Assembly (NCBI GenBank): GCA_003241965.1
Contig: QBMB01000030.1
Span: 1 to 42,273 of the forward strand
Source: Burkholderiales bacterium
Lineage (GTDB): Bacteria > Pseudomonadota > Gammaproteobacteria > Burkholderiales > Burkholderiaceae_C
Direction: 5' to 3'
Length of the DNA stretch: 42,273 nt
Position 1 is the stretch's first letter. Each line of letters starts with the position of its first letter. Below the pieces are notes generated by a model. That model saw only the letters and a list, made by a program, of their open reading frames with translations, was not told the DNA's origin and made no database searches. Shown here piece after piece: positions 19,357 to 26,653 of the stretch. The position numbers and the translations under genes are program-made.

Positions 19357-19397
19357 GTCTCCCCGCGTGACGCCACAACCTCCCGAAAGCACACCCC

Positions 19398-21296
19398 ATG
19401 TTTTGTTCCATCATCCGCATCCAGGGCCTCGGCAACGAGCTGGGTGGACTCGACGTCGCTTATGAAGACTGGCTGAACCTGGATTGGCCGGAGCTCAGCG
19501 ATGCTGAAGTTGCTGCACGGCAGGACCGCGTGCCCGGCTTCATTCACGATCACGCCACACAGCTGCCACCCGCCGCGCGCGCCACCGTCACAGCGGCGTT
19601 GCAAGCGCTGGTCAGGCTGGTGCAGCCTGAAGACTGCGTCGATCAGGCGCTGGCGCTGGGCCTGCTGCACTTCAGCCTGCCCGCCGAGCAACAGCAACAG
19701 CGCACGAACCACATTGCGCAGCTGTTTGCCATGGAATTCGACGAGTTGCCGCAGACGGACGATCTGCAACCCCTGTGGTCACTGCTGGAATCGTTGCGGC
19801 TGCGCGCCCTCCTGTTGCCGGACGGCATGTTGGAACGGGAGATCCGCAAGGCCAGCTTTCTGATCCGCAGCGAGATGTTCACAGCGCGGGGCACGCCCGC
19901 ACGCTATGCGCAGGTGATCCATGTCGCCAACCCGATCCTGCAAGCATGGCCCGCCACCCACGATCTCTGGGACCCACTGCTGCGCACCTCGCTGTTCACA
20001 CGCCGGCCCGCAGAGCGGGATGAATTCCTGAAAAATCTCCGGGCGCTGATCGACAGAGAGGCTTTTGACGCAGTGTCCAGCGCCGGGGTCAGGGCCGTGG
20101 CGCTTTCACTGGGCGACGTGATGACGGGCGACCTGGTATCTGGCGTGATCGCTGCTGTTGCTGAGTCGGCGAACGATCCCATCGACGAGATCATCGACGC
20201 GCAGTGGCAGATGCTGGCGACCTTGAACAACATCGCCGTGCTTCAAACCGTCAACGCCTGCATCAAGGCGTTCCGTGCGTCACTCGACCTGGGTCCAGCG
20301 ATCACCCGGTCGATCCAGGACACCCTGAAGCTCACACAGCGCCTGCAGGCGCAATCTGCATCACGACCGGCGCCAGCAGCACGGCCATTTCGGCGCCAGC
20401 CGCTTACGATCCAGGCCCCTGGCGCCACCGACGACACGGGCAGGAACGACGCCTGCCAGGCCTGGTCGCTGGAGAAGGTGGTGGCTTGGACGCAGGGCCC
20501 CATTGCAGCCACCGGTGTCAAGCAGCCCATCAACCGCGCAGCCGTGGCGGCGCAGGAAACCAGCCTGCAACGCACCCCCCGAGTGGGCAAGCAGCGCGTT
20601 CGTGTCACGCCCAAGGACGTCGCCGATACGATCGAGGTGGGCCTGCGAGCCACGGGCCAGTTTTTTCTGGGCGAAATGCAGGACCTGCTGAGCAACGCCA
20701 AGGCGCTGGGGCTGAATGCAGCCAGCACCAAGGCTTGCAACACACTGCTGCCCCAGTTGCAGCAACTGGTGGGCCCGTCGAAGTCTGGCGGCGTGGACGA
20801 ACTCGCTGCGCGCCAGCTGCTGCAACAGGCGGAATCGGCCATCGCCGCGCTGCGCCAGCAGATCAAGAGCACCCAGACAAACGACCGCATGCAGACCCGG
20901 TTTCTGGTGCAACTCAACAGGGCATTGAGCAACGAGCTGCTGGAGTTGGGCAAACGCCAGGGTGGGGTCATCAACTGCCGGATGTCGCTCAAGGACTGGC
21001 CATGGGTTGTCGAGCAGTTTCACAAAACGCACCTCAGCCACGTGACATCACTGCTGATCGACGGTGTGCACGTCCCGTTGGGTGAGGACATGGCGCTCGG
21101 CCTCTACGTCACCGCCAGCAGCCAGAGCCACTACGCCTTCGATGTGTCGGTGCACCTGTGGCGCCGCCTGCCCGGGCGAACGTCCAGCGCCAGCGAGGCA
21201 GGTGCCGTCGCCCGGCCCTACCCCGCCCTGAACACCACCGACTGGTTCGACACCTACATCCCCTGCGCTGTGCTGCACGTGCCGCCCGGGCAGTGA
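19398..21296 (+). CDS. Array paralog 6 (uncharacterised, 632 aa, most diverged)
   Basis: Last array gene, 41 nt after paralog 5; leader AAAGCACACCCC before the ATG, like paralog 1. It starts MFCSIIRIQGLG, without the usual Trp at position 4. The N-terminal half keeps only weak marks (LGLLHFSLPAEQQQQR, LLLPDGML) and lacks the GVPMG motif of paralogs 1-5. The central motif is changed to WSLEKVVAWTQGP (near 356), followed by VKQPINRAAVAAQE as in paralog 1. The helical part is GLRATGQFFLGEMQDLL. The C-terminal domain starts at LGKRQGG (517) with VTASSQSHYAFDVSVHLWRR and ends DWFDTYIPCAVLHVPP. It ends 6 nt from the convergent LysE gene; GAGCCGGCTC at the junction has no loop or T-run and I do not call it a terminator. 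Confidence 0.88.
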   Translation: MFCSIIRIQGLGNELGGLDVAYEDWLNLDWPELSDAEVAARQDRVPGFIHDHATQLPPAARATVTAALQALVRLVQPEDCVDQALALGLLHFSLPAEQQQQRTNHIAQLFAMEFDELPQTDDLQPLWSLLESLRLRALLLPDGMLEREIRKASFLIRSEMFTARGTPARYAQVIHVANPILQAWPATHDLWDPLLRTSLFTRRPAERDEFLKNLRALIDREAFDAVSSAGVRAVALSLGDVMTGDLVSGVIAAVAESANDPIDEIIDAQWQMLATLNNIAVLQTVNACIKAFRASLDLGPAITRSIQDTLKLTQRLQAQSASRPAPAARPFRRQPLTIQAPGATDDTGRNDACQAWSLEKVVAWTQGPIAATGVKQPINRAAVAAQETSLQRTPRVGKQRVRVTPKDVADTIEVGLRATGQFFLGEMQDLLSNAKALGLNAASTKACNTLLPQLQQLVGPSKSGGVDELAARQLLQQAESAIAALRQQIKSTQTNDRMQTRFLVQLNRALSNELLELGKRQGGVINCRMSLKDWPWVVEQFHKTHLSHVTSLLIDGVHVPLGEDMALGLYVTASSQSHYAFDVSVHLWRRLPGRTSSASEAGAVARPYPALNTTDWFDTYIPCAVLHVPPGQ

Positions 21297-21302
21297 GCCG
21301 GC

Positions 21303-21944
21303 TCAGGCCGCGCGCTTGACCAGCAGCAGACTGGCGCCCATGGCCATGAGCACGCCGCCGAACACGCGGTTCTGGGCACGCCGTGCACGCGGCGTCGCCA
21401 GCCAGCGCTGGGCACGCGATGCCAGAAACGCGTAGCCGTGCATGACCACCAGATCCACGCCAATGGTGGTGATCAGCAGCACCAGCAGCTGTAGCCAGAG
21501 CGGGCGCTGCGGGTCGATGAACTGCGGCAACACCGCCACCATGAACACGATGCCCTTGGGGTTGGTCACGTTGGTGAAGAAGCCCATGACGAAGCGGCCA
21601 CGCGCCGATGGCACCGCGGCAGACCCCGACGATGCCTCGCTCAATGCCGACGTTGCGCCCACATGGGAACGCCACTGTTTCAGGCCAAGCCAGATGAGGT
21701 AGGCCGCGCCTGCGAACTTGACCACGGTGAAAGCGGTGGCCGAGGCCAGCAGCAGCGCACCCACGCCCACGCCGGCTATGAGCAGGATCACTGCCAACCC
21801 GAGCTGCAGCCCGGCAATGGTGGCGCTGGTCTTCTTGACGCCATACGCCAGGCCGTGCGTCATCGACAGCACCGCGCCCGACCCCGGCGACAACGCAATG
21901 GCCCACGAGGCCAGGAAATACGCCAACCAGACTTGCAGCTCCAT
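21303..21944 (-). CDS. LysE/RhtB family amino-acid exporter
   Basis: A 213-residue inner-membrane protein with about six hydrophobic segments. The N-terminal LysE signature ALSPGSGAVLSMTHGLAYGVKK and the segment FVMGFFTNVTNPKGIVFMVAVLPQFI are typical. Members export amino acids or homoserine lactones; the substrate here is not predictable. It starts 3 nt after the HMG-CoA lyase stop, so it is probably the last gene of the leucine-catabolism transcript, where export of excess branched amino acid is a possible role. Confidence 0.9.
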   Translation of the reverse strand: MELQVWLAYFLASWAIALSPGSGAVLSMTHGLAYGVKKTSATIAGLQLGLAVILLIAGVGVGALLLASATAFTVVKFAGAAYLIWLGLKQWRSHVGATSALSEASSGSAAVPSARGRFVMGFFTNVTNPKGIVFMVAVLPQFIDPQRPLWLQLLVLLITTIGVDLVVMHGYAFLASRAQRWLATPRARRAQNRVFGGVLMAMGASLLLVKRAA

Positions 21945-21947
21945 CGC

Positions 21948-22856
21948 TCAACCCGCCCTTTTGGCCAGCAGGGCACGCGCCACGCGAGAGCCACTGGGCC
22001 GGCCCAGCTGTTCGCTGATGTACGCGCCGGCATCCACCAGCGCGTCCAGGTCGATGCCTGTCTCGATACCCATGCCGTGCAGCAGGTACACCACGTCTTC
22101 GGTGGCCACGTTGCCGGTGGCGCCTTTGGCATAAGGGCAGCCGCCCAGGCCGGACACGGAAGACTGGAAGTTCCAGATGCCCAGCTCCAGCGCGGCGAGC
22201 GTGTTGGACAGCGCCTGGCCATAGGTGTCGTGAAAGTGGCCCGACACCTGGTCGATGCCGTAGTGCTGCAGCGTGGCCTCCAGCGCGGCCTGCACCTTGC
22301 GCGGTGTGCCCACGCCGATGGTGTCGGCCACGTCCACGCGCTGCACGCCGATGCCCTTCATGAGCCCGGCGAGATACGCCACACGCTCGGGCGCGATCTC
22401 GCCTTCGTACGGGCAACCCACGGTGCAGCTCATGGCGCCACGCACCGCAATACCGGCGGCGCGGGCCGCTTCCACCACCGGCGCAAAACGTTCGATGCTC
22501 TCGGCGATCGAGCAGTTGATGTTCTTCTGGCTGAAGGCCTCGCTGGCCGCACCGAACACCACGATCTCGTCGGGCTTGTCGAGCACGGCGGCCTCGAAGC
22601 CCTTGAGGTTGGGCGTGAGCACCGAGTAGCGCACGCCGCTGTGGCGAGACAGGCCAGCCATCACCTCGTGGTTGTCCGCCATCTGCGGCACCCACTTGGG
22701 ACTCACGTAACTCGTGACCTCGATCTCTTTCAGGCCAGCGGCCTGCAGGCGGTGCACCAGCTCGATCTTGATGGCGGCGGGCACCGGCTGCTTTTCGTTC
22801 TGCAAGCCGTCGCGCGGGCCAACGTCGATGAGTTGAACGCGGGAGGGGATGTTCAT
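21948..22856 (-). CDS. mvaB: Hydroxymethylglutaryl-CoA lyase
   Basis: A 302-residue TIM-barrel enzyme cleaving HMG-CoA to acetoacetate and acetyl-CoA, the last step of leucine breakdown. Signatures: DVGPRDGLQNEKQ (metal and substrate site), GHFHDTYGQALSN (metal-binding HxH), and the lyase signature SVSGLGGCPYAKGATGNVATE with the catalytic Cys. The start at 22856 (MNIPSRVQL) fits other members; the longer frame to 22904 overlaps the upstream reductase gene. It lies 13 nt after the reductase on the same strand. Confidence 0.94.
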   Translation of the reverse strand: MNIPSRVQLIDVGPRDGLQNEKQPVPAAIKIELVHRLQAAGLKEIEVTSYVSPKWVPQMADNHEVMAGLSRHSGVRYSVLTPNLKGFEAAVLDKPDEIVVFGAASEAFSQKNINCSIAESIERFAPVVEAARAAGIAVRGAMSCTVGCPYEGEIAPERVAYLAGLMKGIGVQRVDVADTIGVGTPRKVQAALEATLQHYGIDQVSGHFHDTYGQALSNTLAALELGIWNFQSSVSGLGGCPYAKGATGNVATEDVVYLLHGMGIETGIDLDALVDAGAYISEQLGRPSGSRVARALLAKRAG

Positions 22857-22869
22857 GGGAATGTCGCTT

Positions 22870-23790
22870 TCAATAGCCGCGGTCGCGGTGCACCACACCC
22901 GCAATCGCCTCGCCGCGCGACAGCGCCACGATCTTGCCGGCGATCTGCGCGATGCTTTCGTCGCGCAGGGTGCGCGCCGAGGTGTGCGGTGTCACGGTGA
23001 CCTGGGGGTGTTTCCAGAAGGGATGGTCGGCAGGCAGGGGTTCGGTGCGGAACACGTCGAGCGTGGCGCCTGAGAGATGCCCACTGTCGAGCAGGGCGAT
23101 CAGGTCGTCCTCCACCAGGTGCGCGCCGCGTGCCACGTTGATCACATGGCCGCCAGGCTGCAGGCGGCCCATCGTTTCCCGATTGAGGATGTCCTGCGTG
23201 TCGGGCGTGAGCGGCAGCAGGTTCACCAGCACCTTGCTGGCGGCCAGGAATCCGTTGAAGCCCTCGGTGCCCGAATGGCAGGTGATGCCCTCGATCTGCT
23301 TGGGGCTGCGGCTCCATCCGTGCACCGGGAACTCGAACACGCTCAGCGCACGCGCCACGCGCTCACCGAGCACGCCCAGGCCCATCACGCCCACGGGGCA
23401 ATCGGCCCGGCTGCGTGGCTTGCGGTACGACCATTGACCGGCGGCGATGTCGGCTTCATACCCGTCGAACTCGCGGAAGTAGCGGATGACCGCATGGCAC
23501 ACGTACTCGGCCATTTGCACCGACATGCCGGCGTCGTCCAGCCGCACCACCTGGGTCTGCGGCGGCAGGCGCAGTTTCATGATGGCGTCGACCCCGGCGC
23601 CGATGTTGAACATGGCTTTGAGGTCGGGCTGTTCGTCCAGAAAGGCCTGCGGCGGCGACCACACGATGGCGTAGTCGGCCTGCGGGTCGCCGGCTTTCCA
23701 GGTGCTCACGTGGGCACCGGGCAGCAGGGCGCGAAAGCCCTCTTCCCAGGGGGCGGCTTTGGTTTGGGCAACGCAGATGGTGATGTTCAT
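22870..23790 (-). CDS. ghrA: Glyoxylate/hydroxypyruvate reductase A-type D-2-hydroxyacid dehydrogenase
   Basis: A 306-residue NAD(P)H-dependent reductase. NAD(P)-binding loop GVMGLGVLGERVA; catalytic Arg in NVARGAHLVEDD, Glu in FRTEPLPADHPFW, His in TPHTSART, all in the order of the family. The N-terminal part with FNIGAGVDAI matches the GhrA subgroup. It reduces glyoxylate or hydroxypyruvate; its place between mccA and HMG-CoA lyase has no obvious pathway reason. It lies 55 nt downstream of mccA. The gene symbol rests on similarity only. Confidence 0.87.
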   Translation of the reverse strand: MNITICVAQTKAAPWEEGFRALLPGAHVSTWKAGDPQADYAIVWSPPQAFLDEQPDLKAMFNIGAGVDAIMKLRLPPQTQVVRLDDAGMSVQMAEYVCHAVIRYFREFDGYEADIAAGQWSYRKPRSRADCPVGVMGLGVLGERVARALSVFEFPVHGWSRSPKQIEGITCHSGTEGFNGFLAASKVLVNLLPLTPDTQDILNRETMGRLQPGGHVINVARGAHLVEDDLIALLDSGHLSGATLDVFRTEPLPADHPFWKHPQVTVTPHTSARTLRDESIAQIAGKIVALSRGEAIAGVVHRDRGY

Positions 23791-23845
23791 GCAGCGAGCT
23801 TAAAAGAAGCGGCTTGCGTGCGCAGTCACGCTGCAGTCACCTGCT

Positions 23846-25900
23846 TCACGCGGCAGTGATCTTGAGCAGTTCGGCGCCTTCGCTCACCTGGTCGCCTGGC
23901 GCATACAAGAGCTCGGCCACGGTGCCGTCGGCCGGGGCGGCGATGGTGTGCTCCATCTTCATGGCCTCCATCACGGCCAGGGCCTGACCCTTCTTGATCA
24001 CGTCGCCCGCCTTCACTGCGAAAGACAACACCTTGCCCGGCATGGGCGCGGTAAGCCGACCGCCGTCGGCCGCAGCCACGCCTGCGTGGGCCAGCGCGTC
24101 GATCTCGGTGATCTGCGTGGCGCCCAATGCGCAGAACACGTGCACGATCTCGCCGAGCTGCCAGGTCTGCACCGTTTGCCGCTGGCCCTGAAACTGCAAG
24201 TCCATGCGAGCTCCGCCCTCAGTGGGCAGGGTCTCGAACTGCAGCACGCCGCTGATCTCGCCAAAGGCGAGCTGCAGCGCGCCGTCGTGCAGGTAGGTGA
24301 GGTGCGCGAGCAGGGGTTCACCGAGGTATTCAAAGTCGAAGCGGCGCACGGTGAGGCCGTGCGGGCGCCAGCCATCGCGGCGGGAGAACGGATCACCGGT
24401 TTGCTGCGCGCGTTCGCCCACCAATGTCTGCGCCACGGCAGCGGCCACCGCGAGCGCGCGGCCCACCTTGTCCTGGTGGAACAACACGGCCGCCTCGCGC
24501 GGGATCAGCGCGGTGTCCAGATGGGCCTGGGCAAACGACGGGCTGCCCACCACGTGGCGCAGGAACTGCACGTTGGTGGAGAGGCCGACGATGCGCGTCT
24601 CGGCCAACGCCGCGTCCATGCGCGCCAGCGCTTCAGCGCGGTTGGCGCCATGCACGATGAGCTTGGCGACCATGGAGTCGTAGAACGGGCTGATGGTGTC
24701 GCCTTCGCGCACGCCTGCATCCACCCGCACCGGCTGCCCCGCGCGGCGCGAGCCCTCACCCCCGCCCTCTCCCAAAGGGAGAGGGGGCAAGAACTCGGTG
24801 CACTCGGGCAGGCGATACACGTCGAGCGTGCCGGTCGCGGGCAGGAAATTGTTGTCCGGCGTTTCAGCGCATATACGCGCCTCGATGGCGTGGCCGTGTA
24901 TGCGCAGATCCTCCTGCTTCAGCGGCAGCGGCTCACCGCTGGCCACGCGCAGTTGCCACTCCACCAGATCCAGCCCGGTGATGGCTTCGGTGACCGGGTG
25001 TTCCACCTGCAGCCGCGTGTTCATCTCCATGAAGAAAAATCGCATGCCACCTTCGGGCGGTTGTTCAACGATGAACTCCACCGTGCCCGCACCCACATAG
25101 TTCACCGCCTGGGCCGCCGCCACCGCAGCCGCGCCCATCTGCGCGCGCAGCTCGGGCGTCATGCCCGGCGCGGGTGCCTCTTCCAGCACCTTCTGGTGGC
25201 GCCGCTGCACCGAGCAGTCGCGCTCGAACAAATACACGCAGTTGCCGTGCGTGTCGCCAAACACCTGGATCTCGATGTGGCGCGGGCGCTGCACGTACTT
25301 CTCGATCAGCACCGCGTCGCTGCCGAAGCTGTTGCGCGCCTCGCGCTGGCAGCTCGCCAGGGCGGCCGCGAAGTCTTCGCTCTTGTCCACCGCACGCATG
25401 CCCTTGCCGCCGCCGCCCGCACTGGCCTTGATGAGCACCGGGTACCCGATGCCGTCGGCCTCGCGCTGCAGCAGGGCTGGGTCCTGGTCGGCGCCGTGGT
25501 AGCCGGGCACCAGCGGCACCCCGGCTTTTTCCATCAGCTGTTTGGACTCGGCCTTCAGCCCCATGGCCAGGATGGCGGAGGCTGGCGGGCCAATGAAGGC
25601 AATGCCGGCCGCCGCACAGGCGGTGGCGAAGGCGTCGTTCTCGCTCAGGAAGCCGTAGCCCGGGTGGATGGCTTGCGCACCGGTGGCTTTCGCGGCCTCG
25701 ATGATGCGTTCCCACTGCAGATAGCTGTCCTTGGGCGCGCTGCCGCCGATGTGAATGGCCTCGTCGCATGCGGCCACGTGTTTGGCGCTGGCGTCGGCGT
25801 CGGAATACACGGCCACGGTGCGCACGCCCAGGCGGCGGGCGGTAGCAGCCACACGGCAGGCGATCTCGCCTCGGTTGGCAATGAGGATCTTCTTAAACAT
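23846..25900 (-). CDS. mccA: 3-methylcrotonyl-CoA carboxylase, biotin-containing alpha subunit
   Basis: A 684-residue protein: biotin carboxylase domain (1 to about 450; MFKKILIANRGEIACRV at the start, ATP-grasp loop KASAGGGGKGMR, FMEMNTRLQVEHPVTE), a middle domain, and a biotinyl domain with VMEAMKMEHTI, the Lys near 648 carrying biotin. It carboxylates biotin for MccB, acting on 3-methylcrotonyl-CoA; the mccB and HMG-CoA lyase neighbours support this over acetyl- or propionyl-CoA carboxylase. The ATG at 25900 has a GGGAG ribosome site. Two oddities: an in-frame palindromic repeat at 24751-24785 inserts PPLPLGEGGGEGSRR into the carboxylase domain, and a second similar start codon region lies just upstream. 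Confidence 0.94.
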   Translation of the reverse strand: MFKKILIANRGEIACRVAATARRLGVRTVAVYSDADASAKHVAACDEAIHIGGSAPKDSYLQWERIIEAAKATGAQAIHPGYGFLSENDAFATACAAAGIAFIGPPASAILAMGLKAESKQLMEKAGVPLVPGYHGADQDPALLQREADGIGYPVLIKASAGGGGKGMRAVDKSEDFAAALASCQREARNSFGSDAVLIEKYVQRPRHIEIQVFGDTHGNCVYLFERDCSVQRRHQKVLEEAPAPGMTPELRAQMGAAAVAAAQAVNYVGAGTVEFIVEQPPEGGMRFFFMEMNTRLQVEHPVTEAITGLDLVEWQLRVASGEPLPLKQEDLRIHGHAIEARICAETPDNNFLPATGTLDVYRLPECTEFLPPLPLGEGGGEGSRRAGQPVRVDAGVREGDTISPFYDSMVAKLIVHGANRAEALARMDAALAETRIVGLSTNVQFLRHVVGSPSFAQAHLDTALIPREAAVLFHQDKVGRALAVAAAVAQTLVGERAQQTGDPFSRRDGWRPHGLTVRRFDFEYLGEPLLAHLTYLHDGALQLAFGEISGVLQFETLPTEGGARMDLQFQGQRQTVQTWQLGEIVHVFCALGATQITEIDALAHAGVAAADGGRLTAPMPGKVLSFAVKAGDVIKKGQALAVMEAMKMEHTIAAPADGTVAELLYAPGDQVSEGAELLKITAA
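24751..24785. repeat. Palindromic intergenic-type repeat inserted in frame within mccA
   Basis: The stem CCCTCTCCC (24765-24773), loop AAA, and GGGAGAGGG (24777-24785) are preceded by CCCTCACCCCCG, a layout I know from dispersed, usually intergenic repeats of many Proteobacteria. Read on the coding strand it gives the peptide PLPLGEGGGEG, flanked by normal biotin-carboxylase sequence (DVYRLPECTEF before, VRVDAGVREGD after). The frame is intact, so the extra residues probably form a surface loop. Confidence 0.8.
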
Positions 25901-26018
25901 GGTGGTCTCCCGAGGTGAAATCGCCTGCGCACGCTGCGCGTGCCATTCGATGTAGCTTCGCTGCTGCGCGGCTTTGCCGCTGGTCACCTCGGTTGGCGAT
26001 CAGGATTTTGGTGAACAT
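25893..26018 (-). pseudogene. Duplicate mccA-type start (41-codon remnant or leader ORF)
   Basis: From an ATG at 26016-26018 the frame reads MFTKILIANRGD, nearly the same as the true mccA N-terminus MFKKILIANRGE, then changes to unrelated residues and stops at 25893-25895, just after the real mccA ATG. It has its own ribosome site (AAGGAAA), and its ATG shares one base with the DUF4126 stop (TGATG), the arrangement expected for an original, coupled mccA start. The two copies differ at several third positions, so this is either an old partial duplication or recombination with another biotin-carboxylase gene. It may still couple translation into mccA. Confidence 0.65.
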
Positions 26019-26647
26019 CAGGTTTCCTTGACAGGTCCGGAGAAGAAGCCTTGCGCACGGCGAAACACCGCGCGCAGGAATTTGAAGAGCATCCAGGTGG
26101 CGATCCACATCAGCACCACGGCAATGAGCAGCAGCACACCGAACGCCACGGGGTGGTTGGTGGCCAGCCACACGGCGCCCACCACCAGACCGTCTTCAAC
26201 GAGGCTCATCGCGATGTTGGAGAACGGCTCGGGCGAGGCGTTGATGGCCGCGCGCGTGGTGGTTTTGGCGGCCTGGCTGGTGGCGGCCAGCGAGCCGCCG
26301 AGCAGCGCGGCGGTCAGCGCCATGGCGCCGCCATCGACACCAAACACGCTGGCCGCCAGCGCCGCGCCGGCGGGGATGCGCACCACGCTGTTGACCATGT
26401 CCCACAGCGAATCCACCACCGGAATCTTGTCGGCGAAGAACTCGATGAACAACATGAAGCCACTGGCCCCGAGCAGCGCCGGGTGCTGCAACACCTGCAG
26501 GCCGGCGGGCAGCTCCATCCAGCCCAAGGCACCGGCCGCGCCCACCAGAAACACCACCGCGTACAGACGGAAACCACTGGCCCAGCCGAGCGCGCCGGCC
26601 AGGGCCAGCAGCTCGGGGGTTCCCAGGGAGGCGAGGGCGTCCGTCAT
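26018..26647 (-). CDS. DUF4126 family membrane protein
   Basis: A 209-residue hydrophobic protein matching DUF4126 as I know it: LALAGALGWASGFRLYAVVFLVG at the start, EFFADKIPVVDSLWDMVNSVVRIPAGA in the middle, and a C-terminal segment LLLIAVVLMWIATWMLFKFL. About five membrane segments. Function is unknown for the family. It lies 6 nt after the hydratase gene and its stop overlaps the ATG of the duplicate mccA start, so it is in the same transcript. Confidence 0.82.
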   Translation of the reverse strand: MTDALASLGTPELLALAGALGWASGFRLYAVVFLVGAAGALGWMELPAGLQVLQHPALLGASGFMLFIEFFADKIPVVDSLWDMVNSVVRIPAGAALAASVFGVDGGAMALTAALLGGSLAATSQAAKTTTRAAINASPEPFSNIAMSLVEDGLVVGAVWLATNHPVAFGVLLLIAVVLMWIATWMLFKFLRAVFRRAQGFFSGPVKET

Positions 26648-26653
26648 GACCGA

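Larger units (their letters stand above)
9565..21296 (+). other. Array of six tandem paralogous genes of unknown function
   Basis: Six genes in the same direction, starting at 9565, 11519, 13478, 15459, 17434 and 19398, with gaps of 49, 30, 52, 46 and 41 nt. All products are 632-642 residues and share one plan: a short N-terminal start (M-Y/F-x-W in five), a helix-rich, strongly diverged N-terminal half, a central WSxxRLVRW motif near residue 360, and a conserved C-terminal domain beginning at GKRHGG (about residues 517-530) and ending DWFDTYIPC(A/C)VLHVPP. No promoter-sized gap exists inside, so one transcript is likely. Nothing mobile flanks the block. Confidence 0.92.

Noticed and set aside
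9565..21296. Array as a polymorphic toxin, type VI or other secretion locus
   Set aside because: No PAAR, VgrG, Rhs, Hcp or secretion signal features, no small immunity genes between members, and no nuclease motif in the conserved C-terminus.
21290..21306. GAGCCGGCTC palindrome at the junction of array paralog 6 and the LysE gene as a bidirectional terminator
   Set aside because: No loop and no T-run on either side; likely chance in high-GC sequence.
23948..25918. A 656-codon open frame on the plus strand opposite mccA
   Set aside because: His/Ala/Arg/Gly-rich shadow translation; mccA on the minus strand has all catalytic motifs.
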